Below are positions 45,630 through 55,716 of a stretch of DNA of 64,000 bases, piece by piece (the stretch's first letter is position 1; the number at the start of each line of letters is the position of its first letter). Origin of the DNA: Egicoccus halophilus. Its GTDB lineage: Bacteria; Actinomycetota; Nitriliruptoria; Nitriliruptorales; Nitriliruptoraceae. Made by a program: the position numbers and the translations under genes. Under the pieces are notes generated by a model that saw nothing but the letters and a program-made list of their open reading frames with translations, did not search any database and was not told where the DNA came from. The DNA lies in the NCBI RefSeq assembly GCF_004300825.1, contig NZ_CP036250.1, forward strand, positions 2,350,001-2,414,000. The letters are read 5' to 3'.

Positions 45630-46103
45630 GTGTTTCGGAGGCGGCGACGCGTTCGTCACGTGTGGATCAGCAGCACGCGCATGGGGACTGAAGCCATCAC
45701 GCCGGCTTGGAACCTGCTGCTCGACGCGTTCGGATCGCAGTTGGAGCGAGCGCACATCGACGCCCTGCCTGATTCGACCTGGCCTGCTTGGCGTGCCATG
45801 CCGGAGCCTGTCCGCTCCGCGCAGCGAGAGCTTCACGGACGTGGCGTTGCCCGCGGACATGGCGACCCCAACATGGGCATCGATCTCGACCTGACCGCGG
45901 AGAGCGACCTGGAACTGTTGCGCCGGTTCGGTCCGTGGAGCATTCACTGTGAGGCGGCAAGCGCAGCCGATGACGTGCGGCTGGAGGCGCACGACGAGGG
46001 TCTCGGATGCGTTGCTCAGGTGACCCCACGATCCGTGGTCGAGTTCGGAGCCTTCCTCGCGCTTCGAGGGGTCAACTTCGACGACTGCTTCGACATCCTC
46101 TAG
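45630..46103 (+). CDS. Hypothetical acidic protein
   Basis: A 157-residue soluble protein I do not recognise. After a short basic start (VFRRRRRVRHVW) come mixed alpha/beta-looking stretches (AITPAWNLLLDAFGSQLE, LTAESDLELLRRFGPWSIH, RSVVEFGAFLALRGVNFDD), and the second half is acidic. I chose GTG 45630 (GGGG six to seven bases upstream); GTG 45660 is an alternative. Third-position GC is lower than in neighbours, as across 45-48 kb. Size and acidity recall immunity or antitoxin proteins, but nothing specific supports that. Confidence 0.45.
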   Translation: MFRRRRRVRHVWISSTRMGTEAITPAWNLLLDAFGSQLERAHIDALPDSTWPAWRAMPEPVRSAQRELHGRGVARGHGDPNMGIDLDLTAESDLELLRRFGPWSIHCEAASAADDVRLEAHDEGLGCVAQVTPRSVVEFGAFLALRGVNFDDCFDIL

Positions 46104-46220
46104 TCGCAACGCCCGGAGGCTCTACTCCGAGCCGGGCGATGTACTGGGCGGCGTCAACCACGCCTTACCGGTCACCTGACCACCGAGGTGTTACTACCTT
46201 CCGGCGTCCCGAGCAGTCAG

Positions 46221-46334
46221 GTGGTCGTCTTGGAGTGGTACCACGTCGTCCTCGCCGTCGTGGCCGTCGCGTCAGTCGGCTACAGAGCGCGGACCTGGCA
46301 CGGCCGGATCAGGGAGAGGGAGCACGATCAGTAG
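46221..46334 (+). CDS. Possible 37-residue single-pass membrane peptide
   Basis: Reads VVVLEWYHVVLAVVAVASVG then YRARTWHGRIREREHDQ and stop: one hydrophobic helix followed by a charged cytoplasmic tail. GTG (or TTG at 46230) start, no clear Shine-Dalgarno. A TACTACCT sequence about 25 bases upstream could be a -10 box. Too short to be sure; listed because the amphipathic layout is protein-like. Confidence 0.25.
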   Translation: MVVLEWYHVVLAVVAVASVGYRARTWHGRIREREHDQ

Positions 46335-46600
46335 GACCGTCCACTGCGTCGCCCTGCTGCTCGTCGCTTTCGTCGGAAGCGTGGCCCCAGGCCGTGTTCG
46401 CGTCGGAGATCCGTTGGGCCAGGCCCATCGCGACCGCACTCGCTGTCGCTGCCGCCGCAGGAGCGGTCTTCGCTCGACGCAGATCCAGCCAGAAGGACGA
46501 CGGAGTCACGACCGCAGCGCCCCCGGGGCCGCCACCCAGCCGACTGCGCCGAGGGTGACGAGGGCGGCGGCGACCGCGGTGGGGTGCGTCCTCACCTCGT
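46335..46600. other. Stretch without a recognisable gene
   Basis: Open frames exist on both strands (for instance a plus-strand reading with WARPIATALAVAAAAGAV), but third-position GC is low, there are no ribosome-binding sites, and I see no known motif. Confidence 0.4.
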
Positions 46601-46996
46601 TCAGGAGCCGCTGGCGACGACCGACCGCTCCAGCACGGCGATGAGCTCGTCATGATCGGCCGGGGTGATCAGCTCGTCGAGGTCCACCGGCCGATCGTCG
46701 AGACGTAGCCACAGCATCCCGAGGCCGATCGCCTCCTCTGCGGCCGCGATCAGCAGCTCCGCATCGAGCGGGCGGGGCTGGCGCATCCGGAACCCGTCGC
46801 TGTGGCGGACCGCATCCGCAGGCTGCACGAGACCACAGAACACCGGACCGGGGCCGGCGTTGTAGGCCGCCACCTCGCCGTGGATACGGGTACGGACCAC
46901 GTCGCGGATGCTCACCTCGTCAGGCAGGTCAGCGACCCGGGCACCACCGAGCACGTGCCCGGCGCGGCTCTGGTCTCGCATCATGATCTCGGCCAT
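46601..46996 (-). CDS. Small uncharacterised protein of a 'GLVQP' family
   Basis: A 131-residue soluble protein. The core SIRDVVRTRIHGEVAAYNAG, FCGLVQPADAVRHSDGFRMR, PLDAELLIAAAEEAIG and LRLDDRPVDLDELI resembles a widespread uncharacterised family (RELIRxRVxxEV...GLVQP...DDRQVxxLDE). As I recall, members often accompany MolR/WGR-DUF4132 proteins. No such partner is here. The ATG at 46996 has no Shine-Dalgarno but TACGCT ends seven bases before it, so it is probably leaderless. Family assignment is from memory of the pattern. Confidence 0.6.
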   Translation of the reverse strand: MAEIMMRDQSRAGHVLGGARVADLPDEVSIRDVVRTRIHGEVAAYNAGPGPVFCGLVQPADAVRHSDGFRMRQPRPLDAELLIAAAEEAIGLGMLWLRLDDRPVDLDELITPADHDELIAVLERSVVASGS

Positions 46997-47003
46997 GGGC
47001 ACG

Positions 47004-47009
47004 AGCGTA
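47004..47009 (-). promoter_or_regulatory. Predicted -10 box for leaderless 'GLVQP' gene
   Basis: TACGCT on the minus strand followed by seven bases and the ATG at 46996, the same geometry as at arfB and the S9 peptidase. Confidence 0.4.
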
Positions 47010-47216
47010 GGTCGCCGCCGGTGGTCCCTGCAGCTCGTGGGGGCGGACGTCGCATCCGGGCAGCAGGTGGCCGGCAAGAACGCCCGTGTCACACACCCGT
47101 TCGCGAGCGTGCTCGGAAGTCCAGCGGTGGGAAGGCACCCGCGCGCGACTCGAACGGCCTGCCAGAGTCGCAGTCGGAGGCAACACCGAACCGGGCCGGC
47201 TCAGACGGTGACGCCG

Positions 47217-47480
47217 CTACTCCATCGCAGTCGGGCGAACGATCCGCGCCCCGACCGCAAACACGATGAAGAAGAACGCAAGGAGGCCAGCCGTCACCGG
47301 GTCTCCACCAGCAGAACTGAAGAACGGCGGGATCCGCGTGATGAGCAATGATGCCGTGACGGCCATCCCCATGATCAGCGCTGCGAGCAGGTACTGATGT
47401 CTCTTCACCGGTTGGTCTTCGCTCGCGTCCTTCACGGTGATGCCCCGTGCAGCTACGACATGGTCCATCCCTTCCAGCAC
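47217..47480 (-). CDS. Small two-helix membrane protein
   Basis: An 87-residue protein with a charged N-terminus (about 1-27). Two hydrophobic segments follow: LLAALIMGMAVTASLLI (about 31-47) and AGLLAFFFIVFAVGARIV (about 64-81). GTG at 47480 has GGAG six bases upstream; an ATG four codons later is the alternative. Unknown function, no family recognised. It lies among other small genes of the accessory interval. Confidence 0.45.
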   Translation of the reverse strand: MLEGMDHVVAARGITVKDASEDQPVKRHQYLLAALIMGMAVTASLLITRIPPFFSSAGGDPVTAGLLAFFFIVFAVGARIVRPTAME

Positions 47481-47810
47481 ATGCTACTCCGCGTGGAACG
47501 AAGCGTCGTCGTGCGCCTGACCCGCGAGGACGACGGCCCCGCCGGAGCGCGTAGCCCGAGCATGGCCCGACGCGCATCTTGCCGGTCGCGGCTTCCTCGG
47601 CAGGGCGAACGAAAGAGCGAAGTCGACCCGACCCACGTCCAAGCTCGTGACCAGGGCATACCCCTGGCGTTGACATGCCGGCGTCGGAGCGTGCCGGACC
47701 GTAGGGGCCGATGAACGACGCTTGGCGGTCGGCTCACAGCCGCCGATCAGCGAGCTGTTGCGATCACCCGTTGAGCCCGCACCTGTTGAGCCCGCACCCG
47801 TTCCGCCGGC
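47481..47810. other. Gap with a 15-bp tandem duplication
   Basis: No gene seen. GTTGAGCCCGCACCT (47770-47784) is repeated as GTTGAGCCCGCACCC (47785-47799), just after the end of the next minus-strand gene. The rest has mixed short frames with low third-position GC. Confidence 0.5.
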
Positions 47811-48050
47811 CTACGGGCTGCTGCCTCCCCGGTAGCCGCGGATGAAGTTCCGTACGGAACCGCCGACGACGCCCGCGAAGAAGAACCCCGCAACCGCACC
47901 GCCGAGTACGTTGTAGAGCGCGCCCAGTGCTGACGGGTTCTCCATGCCAGCGATGCCCACGACGGCGGCAGCAGCGCCGCACAGCAGCGATGCCGCGAAG
48001 ATGACGTCGCGCATCAGCGGTCTGTCGTAGACCCACCAGCTGTCGGTCAC
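47811..48050 (-). CDS. Small membrane protein
   Basis: A 79-residue protein with two hydrophobic segments (about 14-31 VIFAASLLCGAAAAVVGI, and about 38-58 ALYNVLGGAVAGFFFAGVVGG) and a basic Gly-rich C-terminus (FIRGYRGGSS). I prefer GTG 48050 because a TATGCT -10-like hexamer lies about 30 bases upstream of it; ATG 48095 would add 15 residues but starts before that hexamer. Unknown function. Confidence 0.45.
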   Translation of the reverse strand: MTDSWWVYDRPLMRDVIFAASLLCGAAAAVVGIAGMENPSALGALYNVLGGAVAGFFFAGVVGGSVRNFIRGYRGGSSP

Positions 48051-48372
48051 ATCCGCACCGTGTGTTCGACTCGCCGGAGCATACGAAGTTCGCATCGAAG
48101 CGTCGCGCTCTTGTGGGCTGCCCTGTCGACAGGCCACCTTCGCGGCGTCCCTCGACAGCTGGGCACCACGCCCGGATCACCGGCTCGTGGCAGCGTTCGA
48201 CGATCACGCGTCCTGCACGGTGACGAGCACGTCCCGGCCACGGTCCTCGTCGAAGACGGAGACGGAGACGAGCAACATGCTGGATGATCTCCCCGACGTT
48301 GCCGCCGGTCGCGGGCGGTAGCGTGCGCGCGCCTCCGGACCACCCGGGGTTCTCGACGTGGAAGGTTCGCGC

Positions 48373-49338
48373 GTGCTGGTCGACATGTCGCTCGAGGAGC
48401 TGTGGGCGTACCGCCCCACGGTTGCCGAACCCGACGACTTCGACGCGTTCTGGCAGCGCCAGCGCGACGAGGTGGCGTCCCACCCGCTGGCTGCGACGTT
48501 CGTCCCGTCCGGGACGGACCTGCACACCGTCGAGGTCGCCGACGTCACCTTCGCCGGCCACGGCGGCACCCCCGTCAAGGGGTGGCTCGTCACGCCGAGG
48601 AACGCCGACGCGCCGCTACCGACGGTGGTCGAGTACGTCGGCTACGGCGGCGGCCGCGGACTCGCGCACGAGCGACTGCTGTGGGCCTCGGCCGGTTTCG
48701 CCCACCTCGTCATGGACACCCGCGGCCAGGGTGCCGGCTGGTCGGTCGGGGACACGGCCGACATCGGTGACACCGGCGCCCCCGCGACGTCCGGGTTCCT
48801 CACCCGCGGCATCGCCGACCCGGCACACGCTTATTACACCCGCCTGTTCGTCGACGCGGCCCGGGCCGTCGACGCCGTCCGCCAGCACCCGCTGGTCGAC
48901 GACGAGCGGGTCGCCGTGCTCGGCGGCAGCCAGGGGGGCGGGATGGCGCTGGCCGCGGCACACCTGGCGTCACGTCCGGCGGCCGTGTCGAGCTCCGTGC
49001 CGTTCCTCGCCCACTTCCGGCGGGCGGTCCAGATCACCGACGCAATGCCCTACGGCGAGCTCACCCGCTACTGCTCGGCGCATCGCGACCGGGTCGAGGC
49101 GGTGTTCCGCACGCTGAGCTACCTCGACGTCGTCAACCACGCCCGGCGGGCGAGTGCGCCGGCGCTGTTCTCGGTGGGACTGGCCGACCCGGTCTGTCCG
49201 CCCTCGACGGTGTTCGCCGCATACCACGCCTACGGCGGCCTCAAGGACATCCGGGTCTACGAGTTCAACGAGCACGAGGGCGGCGGCGCGCACCACGTCG
49301 CCGAGGAACTCGCCTTCCTGCGCGACGCGCTGGGCTGA
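48373..49338 (+). CDS. Acetyl xylan esterase / cephalosporin-C deacetylase-like (CE7)
   Basis: A 321-residue alpha/beta hydrolase with CE7 signatures: MSLEELWAYRP at the N-terminus, DTRGQGAGWSVGD (the RGQ motif), the nucleophile Ser186 in GGSQGGG, Asp272 in GLADPVCPP and His301 in NEHEGGG. No signal peptide, so it would act inside the cell on acetylated oligosaccharides or small esters. The GTG at 48373 has GGAAGG seven bases upstream. TAGCGT at 48318-48323 is a candidate -10 box. It is the first well-recognised gene of the accessory interval. Confidence 0.92.
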   Translation: MLVDMSLEELWAYRPTVAEPDDFDAFWQRQRDEVASHPLAATFVPSGTDLHTVEVADVTFAGHGGTPVKGWLVTPRNADAPLPTVVEYVGYGGGRGLAHERLLWASAGFAHLVMDTRGQGAGWSVGDTADIGDTGAPATSGFLTRGIADPAHAYYTRLFVDAARAVDAVRQHPLVDDERVAVLGGSQGGGMALAAAHLASRPAAVSSSVPFLAHFRRAVQITDAMPYGELTRYCSAHRDRVEAVFRTLSYLDVVNHARRASAPALFSVGLADPVCPPSTVFAAYHAYGGLKDIRVYEFNEHEGGGAHHVAEELAFLRDALG

Positions 49339-49357
49339 GCGCCGCCACCCCGCCACC

Positions 49358-49380
49358 CCTCGCGACGTCTGCTCGCGAGG
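49358..49380. terminator. Bidirectional hairpin between convergent genes
   Basis: Perfect 8-bp stem CCTCGCGA / TCGCGAGG with a 7-base loop, between the convergent CE7 esterase and uvrA-like genes. No U-tract on either strand, as is common in GC-rich actinobacteria. An 18-bp direct repeat (CCGCTCACGCCCCGACGT at 49381 and 49402) follows and includes the stop of the uvrA-like gene. Confidence 0.55.
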
Positions 49381-49405
49381 CCGCTCACGCCCCGACGTCG
49401 ACCGC

Positions 49406-51787
<2,382 letters not shown>

Positions 51788-52068
51788 GCTCGTCGTCTCC
51801 TCGTCGGGGTCGTCCCCGCATCGGCTCCGCGCTGCAGTCGTGCGGTCCTGTGACGTCGACGCCCGGGAGGACTCATCGCACCAGCCACCTGCCGTCGCGA
51901 ATCAGCACCCGCCCGGGGAACTCCTCGACCTCACGACCGCGGCACCAAGGTGTGCCACACCGTCGACCGAGGCCGTGGCGACCTAGGCGTCGACTGCCGG
52001 GGTCGCCCGCATGGCCAGCGTGTCCGCCGTGCGGGTCGCGGAATCACGGACGCCGTCCACGGCGGGCA
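51788..52068. other. Gap without a recognised gene
   Basis: 281 bp between the UvrA-like gene and the VOC remnant. A minus-strand frame ending at 51874 reads EVEEFPGRVLIRDGRWLVR, which looks protein-like, but it has no start codon before an in-frame stop. It may be the tail of a decayed gene. Confidence 0.35.
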
Positions 52069-52478
52069 TCACGCCTGCTGCTGGATGCGGACGGTGTTGC
52101 CAGCCGGGTCACGCACGGCACCGTCCCGGGTCCCCCACGGTTGCTCGGTCGGCTCCTGCATCACCTCGACGTCGTTGGCCTGCAGCGTCTCGAACAGGCC
52201 GTCGAGGTCCTTGGCCGAGAGCATGATGCTCGCGAAGGTGCCCTTGGCCATCATCTCGGCGATGGTGCGCCGCTCCTCCTCGGTCACGCCCGGGTCCACG
52301 CCCGCGAGTGCAGCACGATGTTCACCTCCGGCTGCGTGGGCGGGCCGACCGTGTTCCAGTGCATCCCGCCGTACTCGACCTGCTTGCGGACCTCGAAGCC
52401 GAGCACGTCCCGGTAGAACGCGAGCGAGGCCTCCGGGTCGTCGTGCGGCAGGAACGTGGTGTGGATGGCGATGTCCAT
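52069..52478 (-). pseudogene. VOC (glyoxalase/bleomycin-resistance) family gene with a frameshift
   Basis: Two adjoining frames together make one VOC protein of about 137 residues. The first reads MDIAIHTTFLPHDDPEASL, AFYRDVLGFEVRKQVEYGG and EVNIVLHSRA. The second continues VDPGVTEEERRTIAEMM, FASIMLSAKDLDGLFETL and WGTRDGAVRDPAGNTVRI. The switch lies near 52295, and adding one base there would restore an in-frame join (HSRAVDPGV). The start ATG has GAAGGA six bases upstream, so the gene was recently functional. A sequencing error is the other possibility. Confidence 0.8.
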
Positions 52479-52552
52479 GTCGTGTCCTTCCAGGGTCGCG
52501 GGCTCGACACGGATCACGCTACGCCCGGCAGCATCGCGGCCGCTTCTCTCTT

Positions 52553-52766
52553 CCTGACCGGGTTCAAAAGTCTCGCTCCGCTCGTTGCCCGGGTCGGTCC
52601 TGACCGGGTTCAAAAGTCTCGCTCCGCTCGTTGCCCCCCGGTCGGTCCTGACCGGGTTCACGAGTCTCGCTCCGCTCGTTGCCCCCCGGTCGGTCCTGAC
52701 CGGGTTCAAAAGTCTCGCTCCGCTCGTTGCCCCCCGGTCGGTCCTGACCGGGTCGCAAGCCTCGCA
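52553..52766. repeat. 48-bp tandem repeat array
   Basis: Four units starting CCTGACCGGGTTC at 52553 (46 bp), 52599, 52647 and 52695 (48 bp each), then a partial fifth at 52743. Units are nearly identical (AAAAG vs ACGAG in the third). Being a multiple of three, the array stays open in several frames; the minus strand reads repeated PGGNERSETFEPGQDR. No spacers, so not CRISPR. It separates the VOC remnant from the AraC-type regulator. A related sequence appears inside carB. Confidence 0.9.
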
Positions 52767-52793
52767 TCGGAAGCGGACGGGGGCTGACCGGGA

Positions 52794-53231
52794 TCAACTC
52801 GTCGCCGACGTCCTCGTCCGGATCGGTCGCGTCACGCGTCGCAGCTCGCACGGCGGGATCCCGGCGTCCGGGTGGCTCGACTGCTGCTGGCGGTAGACGC
52901 TGGGCGGCACGCCGACCAGCTCGGTGAAGCGCGTGCTGAAGGTGCCCAGCGACGAGCAGCCGACCGCGAAGCAGACCTCGGTGACCGTCCGGTCGCCGTG
53001 CCGCAGCAACGCCATCGCGCGCTCGATCCGGCGGGTCATGAGGTAGTGGTAGGGCGACTCGCCGTAGGCCGCCTTGAACCGGCGGCTGAGGTGGCCGGCC
53101 GACAAGCCGACGCCGCCGGCGAGCGCCTCGACGTTCAGCGGCCGGGCGTACTCGCGGTCGATCCGGTCGCGCACCCGTCGCAGCAGCGCGAGGTCGCGCA
53201 GCGCGGGATCGGCGGCGGTGGAACGGTTCAT
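52794..53231 (-). CDS. AraC-type transcription factor, DNA-binding domain only
   Basis: A 145-residue regulator made almost only of the AraC two-HTH domain. Its first HTH reads LNVEALAGGVGLSAGHLSRRFKAAYGES in parts; the second contains VTEVCFAVGCSSLGTFSTRF followed by VGVPPSVYR. It lacks an effector-binding domain, like SoxS/MarA-size proteins. ATG with AGGA nine bases upstream; an ATG six codons earlier is possible. It lies just downstream of the VOC remnant on the same strand and divergent from the hydrolase across 48 bp. In other actinobacteria such regulators pair with VOC genes, so the two may have been an operon. Confidence 0.9.
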   Translation of the reverse strand: MNRSTAADPALRDLALLRRVRDRIDREYARPLNVEALAGGVGLSAGHLSRRFKAAYGESPYHYLMTRRIERAMALLRHGDRTVTEVCFAVGCSSLGTFSTRFTELVGVPPSVYRQQQSSHPDAGIPPCELRRVTRPIRTRTSATS

Positions 53232-53279
53232 CGCGGTGGATCCTGCCATACCTTGCCGGTCGAGACGGGTGGTGCGTGC

Positions 53280-54488
53280 GTGGTGACGGTCGACGAGGTC
53301 CGGGGCTGGTCCCGGCTGACCGCGGCGGTGGCGGGACGTGTGATCCTCCCGGCCGTGTCGGGGATGCACCGCGCGATCACCGACGGGGCCTTCCGCTGGA
53401 CCGGTCCGCTCGGACATCCCGTCCGGGCGATCCACGACCAGATCGTGCGCGGCATGTACGACGCGGCGCAGATCGCGTTCCACGCCGCCGGCGACGTCGG
53501 CGCGTCGCTGGCCGAGCGGATCGGGGAGGCGGACGCCGAGGCCTCGCCCGCGGCGGTGAAGGCCCGAGCCGTCGCGCACGGGGTCCTCGCCCAGGAACTG
53601 CTGGAGGGCAGTCCGGAACTCGACCTCGAGTTCACGCTCCGGCGGTCCGGCTCGGTGGTGGCTCCCGACCGGACCTCGCTGCAGTCGGCCTATCCCGGCG
53701 CCACCGGCAGCCTCGTCGTGTTCGTGCACGGCCTGGTCGACTCGGAGGCCACCTGGGCCCTGGCGGAGCCGGGCGACACGAGCCTGCCCACGGTCGCCGA
53801 GACCGCCGGATCGACCTCACTTCTCGTCCGCTACGGCACAGGCCGCGCGGTCGGCCGCAACGGCGCCGACCTGGCGCGGCTGCTCGAGGACGTGGTCCAC
53901 CACTGGCCGGTGCCGGTCGAGCGGATCGTCGTGGTCGGCCACTCGATGGGCGGACTCGTCAGCCGCGCCGCCTGCCAGACGGCGCAGGCGCAGGACCACG
54001 CGTGGCTGCCCCTGCTCAGCGACGTCGTCTACCTCGGCACGCCGCATCTCGGGTCGTGGCTGGAGAAGGCGGCGAACGTCAGCGGCTGGGTGCTGCGGCA
54101 GGTCTCGCCGCAGACCGCGCCGCTCGCGACCCTGCTGGAACAGCGCTCGCAGGGCATCAAGGACCTGCGCCACGGGACCCTGGTCGAGGACGTCGGGTCC
54201 GTCGCCGTCGCGGACGACCTGCTCAGCGGGCTCGTGCCGGACGAGCCGTGGCTCGACGGCGTGACGCACCACCTCGTGGTCGGCCGGCTGCGTCCGAGCG
54301 CCGCGCATCCGCTCAACGCGGTGTTCGGTGACCTGCTGGTCCGCTCCCGGTCGGCGGTCGGGGCCGGGAGTCACCGGCGCATCGGCGAGGGTGGACCGGT
54401 CGTCGTCCGCGAGGTCGACGCCACACACACCGCACTGGCACGGCATCCGGCCGTCGGCTCGCTCCTCTCGACGCTGGCCGTCCCGTAG
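53280..54488 (+). CDS. Lipase-like alpha/beta hydrolase
   Basis: A 402-residue hydrolase. Residues about 1-130 are an Ala-rich helical region (SRLTAAVAGRVILPAVSGMHRAI in parts). The hydrolase core starts with LVVFVHGLVDSEATW (oxyanion loop). Ser222 in VVVGHSMGGLVS is the predicted nucleophile. A His in REVDATHTALARHP near the C-terminus completes the triad. VVYLGTPHLGSWLEKAAN is typical of PGAP1-like/triacylglycerol lipases. No signal peptide. Start GTG 53280 (or 53283), GGGTGG six bases upstream; TACCTT at 53249-53254 may be the -10 box. Confidence 0.85.
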   Translation: MVTVDEVRGWSRLTAAVAGRVILPAVSGMHRAITDGAFRWTGPLGHPVRAIHDQIVRGMYDAAQIAFHAAGDVGASLAERIGEADAEASPAAVKARAVAHGVLAQELLEGSPELDLEFTLRRSGSVVAPDRTSLQSAYPGATGSLVVFVHGLVDSEATWALAEPGDTSLPTVAETAGSTSLLVRYGTGRAVGRNGADLARLLEDVVHHWPVPVERIVVVGHSMGGLVSRAACQTAQAQDHAWLPLLSDVVYLGTPHLGSWLEKAANVSGWVLRQVSPQTAPLATLLEQRSQGIKDLRHGTLVEDVGSVAVADDLLSGLVPDEPWLDGVTHHLVVGRLRPSAAHPLNAVFGDLLVRSRSAVGAGSHRRIGEGGPVVVREVDATHTALARHPAVGSLLSTLAVP

Positions 54489-54626
54489 TACCACCACCCG
54501 CGACCCGCGACGGCACGCCGAAGGCCGCTCGCATCCTGGCACCCCGGCCGAGTGTGACGTCAGCCGGTGGCGCCCCTCATGGTCCGCAGCGGATCACCGG
54601 TCTACGGGCGCGTGCCCTCGCCAGGA

Positions 54627-54793
54627 CCATCCGTGCGCCCTGGTCCGCACCGCCCGACGTCCGGACGCACGGATCGCGGCCCGCGCCGCCGCGACCGTCG
54701 ATCCGTGCGTGCTCATCTGCACACAGCCGGCTCCCGACGCACGTGCGTCGCACCGAACGTGCCGGCTGGGTCGCGTGTCGCTGGGTCGGGATG
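54627..54793. repeat. Dispersed 168-bp repeat, copy 2
   Basis: Direct-orientation partner of the repeat after ftsH. It has ATCCGTGCG at 54629 and 54701 with the inverted CGCACGGAT at 54666-54674, and the palindrome GACGCACGTGCGTC at 54736-54749. It lies in a 395-bp gap between the convergent lipase-like and membrane-protein genes; nothing else is seen in that gap. Confidence 0.9.
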
Positions 54794-54883
54794 AACGCGC
54801 GGCCGTTGCGCGAAGGTCAACGGCGTTGCTCAACCGGCGGGGTGAGCCACGCACCGTGGAGAGCGACAGCGCGAGGGTGGTGG

Positions 54884-55573
54884 CTACCGGCTGACCCGCC
54901 AGCGGCTGCGCTCCTGCCGGCGTGCCGAGCGCTTGATCGACCAGGCGACGGGAAGTCCCACCGTGACGGTCGCCAGCACGGCAGATGCCTGCGCCACCAA
55001 CTCCCCGTCCAGAAGCGGAATACCGGCGAACACCAGCAGGAAGGCGGCCCACCCCAGCGTCGGCCACAGCCAGATGTCCTCGCGAAGCTGCGGTGACAGC
55101 GTGGTCACGATGTCGCCGCCGAGCAGCAGCAACACCCCCATCACCAGGTACGCCTCCTCCAACGGTGCCAGCCAGCCGCTGACCACCAGGGCGGCGCACC
55201 ACCCGGCGAGCGCGACCCCCAGGCCAGCGACCGCTCCCCGGTCACGGCCCATCCACAGACCGTGCCAGACCCCGATGAGCAGAACGAACCCCCCGGCCGA
55301 GCTCGCGACCAGAGGGCCCAGCTCGCCGAGCGTCACCGCGTCACGGACGACCAGCCCCAGGATGACGACGGCAGGGACGTTCTGGGCCAAGAATGCCGCC
55401 GGGGAGATCGCGACACCGGGGCGGTCCCGCAGTCGCGGCACCGCCATCGCCGCCAGAACCGGTGCGGCGAACCACGCCGGAGAACCGAACCCGAACAGCC
55501 ACGCACCGACGACCGTGACGGCGCCTGCGAGCCCAACCGACCACCGCCACGACACCCAGTCCGGCTCGTCCAC
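54884..55573 (-). CDS. Polytopic membrane protein, unknown
   Basis: A 229-residue integral membrane protein with about six to seven hydrophobic segments (for example SVGLAGAVTVVGAWLFGF, VPAVVILGLVV, GGFVLLIGVWHGLWMG, GLGVALAGWCAALVVSGW, LVMGVLLLLGGDIV, LWPTLGWAAFLLVFAGI). The C-terminus is basic (SIKRSARRQERSRWRVSR). I chose GTG 55573 with GGGGG four bases upstream; a GTG at 55666 is possible. No family recognised. Confidence 0.55.
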   Translation of the reverse strand: MDEPDWVSWRWSVGLAGAVTVVGAWLFGFGSPAWFAAPVLAAMAVPRLRDRPGVAISPAAFLAQNVPAVVILGLVVRDAVTLGELGPLVASSAGGFVLLIGVWHGLWMGRDRGAVAGLGVALAGWCAALVVSGWLAPLEEAYLVMGVLLLLGGDIVTTLSPQLREDIWLWPTLGWAAFLLVFAGIPLLDGELVAQASAVLATVTVGLPVAWSIKRSARRQERSRWRVSR

Positions 55574-55716
55574 GACACCCCCGATGATGCGGCCCACGAC
55601 CGTGGCATCCCGCAGATGATGCCATCCCGCTCGATACGCCCTCGGCAGCCGACGTGCGGGGAGCACCCGTTGCCGGCTCGTCCGCGTGGCTCGTCAGTCG
55701 GCACCCGCTGCCGAGC

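Noticed and set aside
45030-46103. A single 357-residue protein across the whole open plus-strand frame
   Set aside because: The first part is the 168-bp repeat and the middle is unprotein-like; only the last 157 residues look like a coherent gene.
47100-47180. tRNA-like segment on the minus strand (GTTCGAGTC resembling a T-loop)
   Set aside because: The flanking T-stem does not pair and no acceptor, D or anticodon arms can be drawn.
52553-52766. CRISPR array
   Set aside because: The units are directly contiguous 48-bp copies without variable spacers, and no cas genes are present.
52564-52851. 95-residue ORF made of PGGNERSETFEPGQDR repeats
   Set aside because: It is the tandem DNA repeat read in one of several open frames; no start context or family supports a gene.
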